The notes: generated from the sequence alone by a model not told the origin. Shown: positions 1-5,161, numbered from the stretch's first letter. The stretch: 6,501 bases of DNA from Methanothrix sp. (GCA_028688175.1 JAQTYS010000154.1:1-6501); one strand, 5' to 3'. A program made the numbers and translations.

Positions 1-112
1 TCTTTCGCATAGCCAGAGTTTCGTTATAGACCCATCTGCAAAGCTCTAGCTGCTCATTCAGCTTGGTTACTTGAGCCTTGGTTGGCTTGAGTCTATACCG
101 AAACACTTTCAT
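1..112 (-). CDS. tnpB: TnpB-family RNA-guided endonuclease of IS200/IS605 element, N-terminus only
   Basis: Reading the minus strand from the ATG at 112-110 gives 37 codons without a stop before the window ends. The product begins MKVFRYRLKPTKAQ and continues with the CRWVYNETL segment. Both are characteristic of the N-terminal region of TnpB/OrfB proteins (YRLKPT..Q near the start, then a C/R-W-x-Y-N motif around residue 30). Full-length TnpB proteins are roughly 350-430 residues and act as omega-RNA-guided DNA nucleases that help keep the element in the genome; the RuvC-like catalytic residues and zinc finger would lie outside this window, so activity cannot be judged. The start is 3 bases past the tnpA stop, as in a co-transcribed tnpA-tnpB pair. 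It is partial because of the window edge, not visibly broken. Confidence 0.8.
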   Translation of the reverse strand, partial: MKVFRYRLKPTKAQVTKLNEQLELCRWVYNETLAMRK

Positions 113-115
113 GGT

Positions 116-419
116 TTACTTGACCTTCTGCATTGCCACATATCGTTCTATTGCATCTTTGGTAGCATCACCGCATGTTCCTACATAGTATGAAGGATTC
201 CACAGATGACCATTCCAGAGCTGATTCCTTAGTTCAGGATGCTTCTCAAAGAGTTTCTTTGCCGTGATACCTTTGAATATTTTGACTATGTTTGCTGGTG
301 CGAATATTGGATGAGCATTGACGAAGAGATGGACATGATTTCTTGGTCTACCAATGAAATGCCCTTCTGCTCTGCGATTAATGGTAATACATGTTATAGA
401 CACAACCTCTCGCACTCAC
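116..419 (-). pseudogene. tnpA: IS200/IS605 TnpA (Y1 HUH transposase), internally deleted and frameshifted
   Basis: The longest open frame (GTG at 415-413 to the TAA at 118-116, 99 codons) carries the core of a TnpA single-strand transposase: the HUH motif in NHVHLFV (His27 and His29), the conserved LWNPSYYVGT segment, and the nucleophilic Tyr92 in IERYVAMQ, 63 residues after the HUH motif, which is the usual spacing. Family members are about 130-155 residues, so this is short by 30 or more. The missing N-terminus is partly visible in another frame: from the GTG at 419 the sequence reads VSARGCVYNMYYH and then hits a stop, matching the usual first strand (…VYN..YH.VW…). Only 40 bases separate that His from the HUH motif, where about 125 are expected. 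This points to a deletion of roughly 85 bases that also changed frame. Most likely a dead transposase; an annotation pipeline may call the 99-codon frame a CDS. Confidence 0.72.
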
Positions 420-450
420 CCAATGCTCTTGTTTAAAAATCTTTTTTTGA

Positions 451-1575
451 TCATAAAGTGCGCAGCAAGTTTATGGGGATGCGTGGCAGCAGCCAGCGCA
501 TGAAATCCTTGTAGGATATCTTGGCCGCAGCAATCTCGATATACATGTCTAAAACCTCTTCCTGGCAGGCCAGAATGCGCAGGAATATTTCCGGATAGCG
601 ATGCATCATTTTACAGAAGAATAAAGCATACCTCAGCTCTTCGCCGAAATCCTTCTTGCACCTTTCCTGGTAGGCCAGTGCCACCTCGTTGGCTGGCACT
701 TCCCCAATCACCTGACCGGCGATCTTGCCGGAGGCGAGAGCATAGCAGATGCCTTCACCTGTGAAAGCATCCACAAATCCGGCTGCGTCTCCGGCCAGGA
801 GCACTCTGCCAAGAGCTGCTCTTGTCTTATTTCCGCCTTGAGGTATTAGGTGGCCATGAATCTTCTGCCTTTGCGAAAAACCATTCTCCCTGAGAAACTG
901 GAGCATAGCCTGGCGAGGATGATGCAGGCGAGAAGAAAGGCCGCCTATGCCCACCGAATAGTATCCTCTGTGCGGAAAGATCCATCCGTAGCCACCTTCT
1001 GCCACCCCAAAGTGAATGTCCAGTATGCCCGCCAGCCGCTCTTCGATCTTCCTGTCCTCTTCCTCTATATCGGCTACCAGGCATATTCCCATGCAGTCTT
1101 TCCTGTCCGGGCCTAGTATTCTGTTTTTCAGTTTATCCTGGCATCCGGAGGCGATCACCAGAAACTGGCTTTGATAAATCCCCGCATTGGTCTTCACAGA
1201 GATATGTCCATCTTTTTCCTGGAAGTCCATGACCTTTTGCATGCTAATGTCGGCCCCGGCCTCTTTTGCCTTCTGCAAGAGATGATAATCAAAGCGGCTG
1301 CGGTCTATTAATGTGGTGAGATTGTAGCCCTTGTGCTTCTCTAATACTCTATCTCGAAAATGGACCCGCGCTCCGGTTATGGTCCTCTCGCAGATATCAT
1401 CGGAAAGTGGAAAGTCCAGAAGCGATGCCGCCTTGCTGGAGAGAGCGCCTCCGCATGGCTTGTACCTGGGAAAAGTCTCCTTTTCCAGGATGAGTGTATC
1501 CAATCCCTGCAAAGCCGCTTCTCGGGCGGTCATTGATCCCGCCGGACCGCCACCCGCTACGATCAGATCGTACAT
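451..1575 (-). CDS. Geranylgeranyl reductase family FAD-dependent oxidoreductase
   Basis: A 374-residue flavoprotein of the geranylgeranyl reductase superfamily (PHBH-like fold). In archaea these enzymes saturate geranylgeranyl chains of membrane ether lipids or related isoprenoids such as quinone side chains. Visible motifs in order: the FAD-binding GGGPAG at residues 8-13, Glu31 at the end of the second strand (LILEKE) for ribose binding, the PCGG turn at 40-43 typical of the family, the substrate-cavity motif GYGWIFP at 195-201, and the second FAD motif LLAGDAAGFVDAFTGEGI at 259-276. No transmembrane segment is evident. The ATG start at 1575 places the dinucleotide fold at the very N-terminus, as expected; no Shine-Dalgarno is seen, but an AT-rich box lies about 30 bases upstream. 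It follows an exported SCP2-like gene on the same strand by 62 bases. The exact substrate cannot be fixed: digeranylgeranylglycerophospholipid reductase is one option, but several paralogues occur per methanogen genome. Confidence 0.88.
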   Translation of the reverse strand: MYDLIVAGGGPAGSMTAREAALQGLDTLILEKETFPRYKPCGGALSSKAASLLDFPLSDDICERTITGARVHFRDRVLEKHKGYNLTTLIDRSRFDYHLLQKAKEAGADISMQKVMDFQEKDGHISVKTNAGIYQSQFLVIASGCQDKLKNRILGPDRKDCMGICLVADIEEEDRKIEERLAGILDIHFGVAEGGYGWIFPHRGYYSVGIGGLSSRLHHPRQAMLQFLRENGFSQRQKIHGHLIPQGGNKTRAALGRVLLAGDAAGFVDAFTGEGICYALASGKIAGQVIGEVPANEVALAYQERCKKDFGEELRYALFFCKMMHRYPEIFLRILACQEEVLDMYIEIAAAKISYKDFMRWLLPRIPINLLRTL

Positions 1576-1599
1576 TGCAGATGGTATATTGTTTGATGA

Positions 1600-1612
1600 G
1601 ACTATATTACTT
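1600..1612 (-). promoter_or_regulatory. Possible TATA box of the geranylgeranyl reductase gene
   Basis: On the minus strand the 62-base gap upstream of the flavoprotein gene contains the AT-rich stretch GTAATATAGT, centred about 30 bases before the ATG at 1575. This spacing would give a transcript beginning at or just before the start codon, fitting the absence of a Shine-Dalgarno. It is a weak match to the archaeal TATA element, and the gene could equally be read through from the upstream gene. Confidence 0.3.
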
Positions 1613-1637
1613 TCTATTGTGTTATAGATCTGGCTCG

Positions 1638-2120
1638 TTAGCCGAAGAATAGGCTATAGCCGAACTGAAGGAAGCTGGTGCTGGAGAGAAGGGCCTTTAT
1701 CTTGGCATTTGCCAGCCAGCTTTTTCCCTCAAAGCGAATTTGGCCTGCATCAGCCTGTTTCTTAAAAGCAGTTATCCGATCCTTAGATTTTACTACCTCG
1801 TTCAAGGCGCTTTGTGTGGTGGTTACTATGATTGAGGGGTCGCTAATACCACCCTCAACGGTTCTCTCGATCCGTCCGCTCACGATATCCATACCCACGC
1901 GAAATTCGCTACCATTTTCTCTGGTTACGATTATGTTAACCTTCTCGCTGCCGACCATGCTCTTGAGGACTGTGGGAACATTATTGATCTGCTTATTATA
2001 CGTATCAACATATTTTTGTGTAGTCGGCATGTCAAATGAAAACGCGTCAACCAGAGAGGTGGAGAGCATCATCAGAACTACTAGAGATAAAATCGTTTGT
2101 CTTCTTATAAGCATCCGCAT
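1638..2120 (-). CDS. Exported small protein, SCP2-like (sterol-carrier-type) fold suspected
   Basis: A 160-residue protein I cannot assign to a named family with certainty. Residues 1-26 form a clear signal peptide: basic start (MRMLIRR), a hydrophobic core (ILSLVVLMML), then a small-residue site ending SLVDA before FSF. The mature part is beta-rich then helical. Its pattern, a strand pair (KVNIIVTRENGSEFRVGMDI), then SDPSIIVTTTQSALNEVV, then AFKKQADAGQIRFEGKSW and a final helix, resembles the SCP2/sterol-carrier layout in which 'a-D-x-x-i-x-v' is followed by a helix, 'a-f-x-x-G-x-i-x-i-x-G' and a C-terminal helix. That would suggest a lipid-binding domain outside the membrane, but this is pattern inference. 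The start is ATG 2120 (a second Met at codon 3, 2114); an AT-rich box lies 27 bases upstream, so the mRNA is probably leaderless. The adjacent geranylgeranyl reductase makes a lipid-related role attractive. Confidence 0.72.
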   Translation of the reverse strand: MRMLIRRQTILSLVVLMMLSTSLVDAFSFDMPTTQKYVDTYNKQINNVPTVLKSMVGSEKVNIIVTRENGSEFRVGMDIVSGRIERTVEGGISDPSIIVTTTQSALNEVVKSKDRITAFKKQADAGQIRFEGKSWLANAKIKALLSSTSFLQFGYSLFFG

Positions 2121-2199
2121 AATTTATACTTTGCTTTAATTAGATATATATCTTATCACCACAGAATCCTTTAAGTACAATCTTTTCAAATAGTAGCCT
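2121..2199. promoter_or_regulatory. Divergent intergenic promoter region with palindromic TATA element
   Basis: This 79-base AT-rich spacer separates two divergent genes. It contains a perfect 12-base palindrome AGATATATATCT at 2142-2153, centred 27 bases from the ATG of the minus-strand exported protein, the right distance for an archaeal TATA box driving a leaderless transcript. The same box reads identically toward the plus-strand gene but is about 52 bases from its ATG. A second AT-rich box, CTTTAAGTA at 2169-2177, is centred 27 bases before that ATG at 2200 and is the better candidate for it. Neither gene shows a Shine-Dalgarno. Confidence 0.55.
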
Positions 2200-3303
2200 A
2201 TGGATGTCCTGGTGCTCTGTATTGACCGTGACAATGATTTGGGCCGCAAGGGCGGGGTCCTAAGTCCGGTTGTGGGCAGGCAGGCCAATATCGATGCCGC
2301 ACTCAAGCTGGGCTTGGCCGATCCGGAGGATTCGGATGTCAATACCATCTTCGGAGGCATAAAGGTGCTGGATGAGCTTGCCCTCTCCGGCAAGACTGTA
2401 GAGATTGCCTCCCTGGCAGGCGACCTGAAGGTAGGATTGGTCTCTGACAGCAAGCTTGCGGCGCAGCTCGAAATGCTGCTGGAGCGCCTGCATCCTGACG
2501 CAGTGATCGTCGTCTCAGACGGAGCCGAGGACGAGGCCATTTTGCCTATCATCCATTCTCGTATCAAAGTGAACGGGGTACGTCGGGTGCTGATCAAACA
2601 AAGTCCCAACCTGGAGAGCACTTACTATCTTCTCAAGCAGGTCTTTAACGATCCCAAGATCAGCCATACCGTATTTATTCCTCCTGCTTTAGCTTTGCTT
2701 ATGTTTGCCATCTTTAGTTTGCTGGGCTACCCAAACGGCGCGATAGTAGCCATTACCGGTGCCGTGGGCCTTTATCTTCTATTTCGGGGCCTGGGATTGG
2801 ATGATTCCATGGAGGAGGCCAAGCAGACTCTGAGAAAATCCCTTTATGCAGGTAAAATCGCATTCATAACCTATATTTTAGCGGCCATGCTGGTGGTCAT
2901 CGCCACGGTAAGAGGATTTGCCTATTCCTGGCAGTATTACAATGAACCCATATCTCCCGGAATCTTCATTCTGGTGATGATTTACCTTCATGAGAGCATC
3001 TGGTGGTATGTTGTAGCCGCCCTGTGTGTGGATCTGGGAAAGATTATGGATATGTACCTGGAGGGCTTGAGAGATGCTCGCACCATCTCCTATCTCTTTT
3101 TCTTACTGGCAACAGGTCTTATCATCTGGTCCGCAACCGGCTTCATCCTGGCCAGCAATACGGACCTGAAATTCGGCATCGGTATGGTGGAATCTGTGCA
3201 AAATCTGGCCATATCAGCGATCGTCGCTATACTCATAACCGTAATCGGGGTCAATGTCTCCCGGCGTATCGCTGGAGACGCACAAGAGCCGCTTGTTAAG
3301 TGA
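2200..3303 (+). CDS. DUF373 family archaeal membrane protein
   Basis: A 367-residue protein matching the archaeal DUF373 family, whose function is unknown. Residues 1-150 form a soluble alpha/beta domain with strand ends MDVLVLCIDRDNDLG, conserved SPVVGR near 22-27, the DPEDSDVNTIFGG segment at 41-53, and AVIVVSDGAEDE at 101-112. The acidic residues Asp9, Asp11, Asp44, Asp107 and Asp111 are visible and could bind metal or nucleotide, but no activity is known. After about residue 157 come six hydrophobic segments, roughly 158-176, 180-197, 219-238, 253-277, 296-318 and 333-352, so the protein is anchored in the membrane with its first domain probably cytoplasmic. Length is usual for the family. 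The start at 2200 directly precedes the first beta strand and has a TATA-like box 27 bases upstream. It lies 107 bases before the GXGXG gene on the same strand; the two may or may not be co-transcribed. Confidence 0.85.
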   Translation: MDVLVLCIDRDNDLGRKGGVLSPVVGRQANIDAALKLGLADPEDSDVNTIFGGIKVLDELALSGKTVEIASLAGDLKVGLVSDSKLAAQLEMLLERLHPDAVIVVSDGAEDEAILPIIHSRIKVNGVRRVLIKQSPNLESTYYLLKQVFNDPKISHTVFIPPALALLMFAIFSLLGYPNGAIVAITGAVGLYLLFRGLGLDDSMEEAKQTLRKSLYAGKIAFITYILAAMLVVIATVRGFAYSWQYYNEPISPGIFILVMIYLHESIWWYVVAALCVDLGKIMDMYLEGLRDARTISYLFFLLATGLIIWSATGFILASNTDLKFGIGMVESVQNLAISAIVAILITVIGVNVSRRIAGDAQEPLVK

Positions 3304-3410
3304 TGGAATTCAGGTAAATTGCTATGCTGCGAATTAATGCCTCGGGCGAGAGATGTCTTTGCGACTTTACCTTTGATTTTTTCTGGCAGCATAAGGGCTC
3401 AAGACTAGAC
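3304..3410 (+). other. Short intergenic stretch with a T6 run and an alternative upstream start
   Basis: This gap between the DUF373 stop and the preferred start of the next gene contains an in-frame ATG at 3324 that would add 29 residues to that gene. It also holds a run of six T at 3377-3382, which could be a U-tract terminator for the upstream transcript or part of a poor TATA-like box for the gene starting at 3411. No hairpin is obvious before the T run. Confidence 0.3.
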
Positions 3411-4232
3411 ATGGATCAGACGGTAAGCGGCATCAGCTTTCGCAGAATGGTGCAGGCCCTGCGCCAAGGTGAGACCATTGAGATCGTGGGCGATGCTGGA
3501 AGCCGCTTGGGTTCGAGTCTGGGGGTGGATCTGCTGCGACTGGGTGGAAAGGGCGGGCCTGTGGAGGGGACGGGCAAGATAATCGTGGACGGTAATGTGG
3601 GCAGCCACATGGGCATCTCCATGCAACGCGGCGCAATCTATGTATCTGGGGAGATAAAACCCCCTTTGGGAAACGTCTTGCAGGTGCCATCCGATCTGAC
3701 CGGCTACCGAAAGTTTGTATCAGCCACGGAAATATTGGAAAAAGGCCTGACGGTTCTGCAGCCAAATACTGCCGATAAAAATGGTCTGACCATCCGCGAT
3801 GGCATTTTAAGGGATACTCTGGGAGCTAGAAATCCCATTGATAAAACCATCTGCCTGCAAGCTGACGCGGGAATGAGTACCGGAATACTCATGCGCACCG
3901 GCCTAATTGAGGTTTTGGGGGATGCCGGCCAGAACACGGGAGTGCTCATGCAGGGTGGCAGAATTGTGGTTCGGGGCAGATGCGGCGACTTCACGGGAGC
4001 GGAGATGCGCAGCGGCGAGATCCTGGTGGAAGGTGATGCGGGAAGCTTCTGCTGCGCTAGGATGAGGGGTGGAGTCGTTTATGCCAGAGCGGGAAAGAGC
4101 GTGCCGCCTGTTTGCGTACAAATGCCCTCATCCCAGGAGCTGCCAGCCATTGCAAAAGCTCTGAAGATTCCAATGATGCATGCCATGATGTACCGTAAAA
4201 TGAGCCTGCCAAACGATGATAAAATAAGGTAA
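3411..4232 (+). CDS. GXGXG beta-helix protein, related to formylmethanofuran dehydrogenase subunit C / GltB C-terminal domain
   Basis: A 273-residue protein built of repeated turns of the type G-D-x-G-x-x-x-G-x-x-M-x-x-G-x-I-x-V-x-G, the right-handed beta-helix shared by FwdC/FmdC and the third domain of glutamate synthase. Clear turns lie at about 59-80, 149-170, 171-189, 190-208 and 209-228; the N-terminus (residues 5-35) has the usual 'helix, then EIVGDAGSRLG' entry. A non-repetitive insert at about 86-148 splits the array into two blocks, and a Met-rich tail follows residue 250. Family members can be structural subunits of formylmethanofuran dehydrogenase, but no fwdA, B or D gene is nearby, so this is probably a stand-alone paralogue; such proteins have sometimes been labelled 'tributyrin esterase', for which I see no catalytic motif. 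The ATG at 3411 is preferred because family similarity begins there. An in-frame ATG at 3324 would add 29 unrelated-looking residues (beginning MLRINASGERC). Neither start has a strong ribosome binding site. Confidence 0.8.
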   Translation: MDQTVSGISFRRMVQALRQGETIEIVGDAGSRLGSSLGVDLLRLGGKGGPVEGTGKIIVDGNVGSHMGISMQRGAIYVSGEIKPPLGNVLQVPSDLTGYRKFVSATEILEKGLTVLQPNTADKNGLTIRDGILRDTLGARNPIDKTICLQADAGMSTGILMRTGLIEVLGDAGQNTGVLMQGGRIVVRGRCGDFTGAEMRSGEILVEGDAGSFCCARMRGGVVYARAGKSVPPVCVQMPSSQELPAIAKALKIPMMHAMMYRKMSLPNDDKIR

Positions 4233-4253
4233 CAAAGAGCCTTCGCTCTTGTT
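4231..4253. terminator. Hairpin between convergent genes, probable bidirectional terminator
   Basis: The sequence AACA(A)AGAGC-CTTC-GCTCTTGTT forms a nine-pair stem with one bulged A and a four-base loop. It begins inside the TAA stop of the GXGXG gene and ends five bases before the stop of the convergent regulator gene. T-rich sequence follows on both sides (GTTATTT on plus, CCTTATTTT on minus). It is therefore well placed to end transcription from both directions, though archaeal termination relies mainly on the U-tract. Confidence 0.55.
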
Positions 4254-4257
4254 ATTT

Positions 4258-4623
4258 CTACGGCCTGAGCTTCTCAATGGCCAGGTCGCCATCAATCCCT
4301 ATCACTATAGAGAATATCCACTCACTGAGCTTGGCGCAATGCTCAGGAATGCACTCCTCGATGCAGCCAGCGCAAGGTTCAAAGGCGTCAAGAGCCAGCA
4401 ATGGATCGAAACGCCTGCCGCGAGGCTTAACCGTGCAACAGAGTCGATAGGTCCTGATGCCTTCTGCCGACTCAACCTCTCTGGTGATGAGATTATCTTT
4501 GAGGAGCTTAGCCACGATACGGGAGCATTTTCGAGAATCGATCTTTAAAACCTTCCATAGATCGCTTTGCAGGGCTCCTTCAGGACGCGACTTTATATAC
4601 TCCAGCGCCTCCTCAGCAGACAT
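4258..4623 (-). CDS. Winged-helix transcriptional regulator with C-terminal cysteine cluster
   Basis: A 121-residue putative DNA-binding protein. Residues 1-60 form a winged helix of the kind annotated MarR-like or TFIIIC B-block-like: a first helix (SAEEALEYIKS), helix-turn-helix at about 17-46 (ALQSDLWKVLKIDSRKCSRI…LLKDNLI), and a beta wing (TREV…GIRTYRL). The second half is unusual: Cys62-Cys63, then Cys84-x2-Cys87-x3-Cys91-x4-Cys96, followed by a C-terminal amphipathic stretch. Four closely spaced cysteines suggest a bound metal or Fe-S cluster, so the protein may sense iron, oxygen or redox state; this is inference. The ATG at 4623 has a good ribosome binding site, GAGGT at 4633-4629, five bases away. 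It is the last gene of a minus-strand group after the LSm, NifU-like and PII-like genes, which ties it by context to Fe-S metabolism. The exact family and its targets are not recognised. Confidence 0.75.
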   Translation of the reverse strand: MSAEEALEYIKSRPEGALQSDLWKVLKIDSRKCSRIVAKLLKDNLITREVESAEGIRTYRLCCTVKPRGRRFDPLLALDAFEPCAGCIEECIPEHCAKLSEWIFSIVIGIDGDLAIEKLRP

Positions 4624-4644
4624 TTCCTACCTCTCTAGTCATCT

Positions 4645-4869
4645 TTATTCAATTGGACTTATGAGAATAATATTGTTGCCACGCAGGATAACCGATCCTA
4701 AAGAGCGAGTCTTTTCGCCGCCTATCAGCTCCACGGTCTCCTGGAGGTGAAGGTTCAAGTATTCATCCACACTGTTGAGAATTCCTTCCAGAACATAGCG
4801 AGGTGAACCCTTCATCTCTACCTGAATCTTGCTGCCTACCAGACTCTGTACCTTTTTAGTTGGGAACAT
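4645..4869 (-). CDS. Archaeal Sm-like (LSm/SmAP) RNA-binding protein
   Basis: A 74-residue protein with the full Sm fold. The short N-terminal helix (KKVQSLVG) is followed by Sm1 at about 13-46, containing VEMKGSPRYVLEGILNSVDEYLNLHL, where Asp35 and Asn39 occupy the usual RNA-contact positions. Sm2 at about 57-71 reads LGSVILRGNNIILIS, with the Arg63-Gly64-Asn65 loop equivalent to the RGD/RGN loop that contacts uridine. SmAPs assemble into heptameric (sometimes hexameric) rings that bind U-rich RNA and tRNA-related targets. Length is normal. The ATG at 4869 is preceded by a strong GAGGAG site (4883-4878) with an 8-base spacer. It lies between a NifU-like gene (64 bases upstream) and the Cys-cluster regulator (21 bases downstream). 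The spacer in front holds a TATA-like sequence inside an inverted repeat, so it may also have its own promoter. Confidence 0.9.
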   Translation of the reverse strand: MFPTKKVQSLVGSKIQVEMKGSPRYVLEGILNSVDEYLNLHLQETVELIGGEKTRSLGSVILRGNNIILISPIE

Positions 4870-4877
4870 AAATCAGA

Positions 4878-4930
4878 CTCCTCTGTAATTTGAATGTTTG
4901 ATCAATTTGCGCGAATAAAATTGAGCGCAA
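4878..4930 (-). promoter_or_regulatory. Possible internal promoter/operator and ribosome binding site for the LSm gene
   Basis: On the minus strand this spacer reads TTGCGC (4930-4925), twelve AT-rich bases containing TTTTATT, then GCGCAA (4912-4907), and finally GAGGAG (4883-4878) eight bases before the LSm ATG. The two six-base arms are perfect inverted repeats flanking a TATA-like core placed about 48 bases before the ATG, giving a predicted 20-25 base leader that includes the ribosome binding site. The arms could bind a dimeric regulator over the TATA box. Alternatively they form a weak 3' hairpin for the upstream NifU-like gene, but no T-run follows. Confidence 0.4.
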
Positions 4931-4933
4931 TCC

Positions 4934-5161
4934 TCAGGCGGAAATCACGCCTTTTACGCCCGCTACGTTCTTCATGAGTTCTTTCTCGATGAAATTCTTA
5001 AGTGTCATCTGAGAGAAAGGACAGCCTGCACAGTGCCCTTGCAGCTTTACCTTCACTATTCCATCTACTATCTCGACGAGCTCTACATCTCCACCGTCTA
5101 CGCGAAGGCCTTGCCTGATCTTTTCCAGAGCGAACTCGACGTCATCCTTGAGGTTTTCCAT
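4934..5161 (-). CDS. NifU C-terminal-domain (Nfu-type) Fe-S cluster scaffold protein
   Basis: A 75-residue protein consisting only of the NifU C-terminal (Nfu) domain. It has the opening helix (VEFALEKIRQGLRVDGGDVELVEI) with the conserved DGGD at 22-25, a beta hairpin (GIVKVKLQGHC), and the cluster-ligand motif Cys44-Ala-Gly-Cys47 followed by PFSQMTLKNFIEKEL. In Nfu proteins two such CxxC motifs from a dimer hold a [4Fe-4S] cluster that is passed to target enzymes; methanogens have very many Fe-S proteins to supply. The length matches the stand-alone archaeal form. The ATG at 5161 is 7 bases after the stop of the PII-like gene, and a GGAG site at 5177-5174 lies inside the end of that gene with a 12-base spacer, which supports co-transcription and possibly translational coupling. 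The downstream neighbour is the LSm gene. Confidence 0.9.
   Translation of the reverse strand: MENLKDDVEFALEKIRQGLRVDGGDVELVEIVDGIVKVKLQGHCAGCPFSQMTLKNFIEKELMKNVAGVKGVISA

Larger units (their letters stand above)
1..440 (-). mobile_element. IS200/IS605-family element, left part (window-truncated)
   Basis: Two adjacent minus-strand reading frames have the tnpA-then-tnpB order of IS200/IS605 elements: a Y1 HUH transposase remnant followed by the start of a TnpB-type protein. The element enters from beyond position 1 and its tnpA end lies just past the 3' end of the neighbouring flavoprotein gene, whose stop is at 451-453. The left boundary is approximate: I expected a subterminal hairpin upstream of tnpA (about 416-450) and could not identify one with confidence. 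The right end and any omega-RNA region lie outside the window. Because tnpA is damaged, the copy is probably immobile unless complemented by another copy. Confidence 0.7.

Noticed and set aside
239..436. Plus-strand open frame of 65 codons over the transposase remnant
   Set aside because: It is the antisense of the recognisable tnpA core, ends in the IS flank and has no family resemblance or start signal.
827..1116. Open frames on both strands inside the flavoprotein gene
   Set aside because: They overlap the GYGWIFP and neighbouring conserved regions of the reductase in other frames and show no independent signature.
1331..1627. Plus-strand open frame of 98 codons opposite the start of the reductase
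   Set aside because: Antisense of the FAD-binding N-terminus; no signal of its own.
1678..2139. Plus-strand 153-codon frame opposite the exported protein
   Set aside because: The minus-strand frame has a clean signal peptide and a promoter at the right distance; the plus-strand product has no coherent domain pattern.
2136..2621. Minus-strand 161-codon frame over the DUF373 gene
   Set aside because: Ser/Thr/Arg-rich translation typical of an antisense shadow; the plus-strand DUF373 protein is well supported.
3433..4121. Several Pro/Ser/Arg-rich minus-strand frames over the GXGXG gene
   Set aside because: They arise from the repetitive Gly-rich codons of the beta-helix and have no start signals or family features.
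3411..4232. True fwdC of a formylmethanofuran dehydrogenase operon
   Set aside because: No fwdA, fwdB, fwdD or ferredoxin-type subunit genes are adjacent, and the repeat array is split by an insert; subunit identity is not supported, only family relationship.
4249..4750. Plus-strand frames of 97-99 codons over the regulator and LSm genes
   Set aside because: Antisense to genes with clear motifs and ribosome binding sites; no coherent product.
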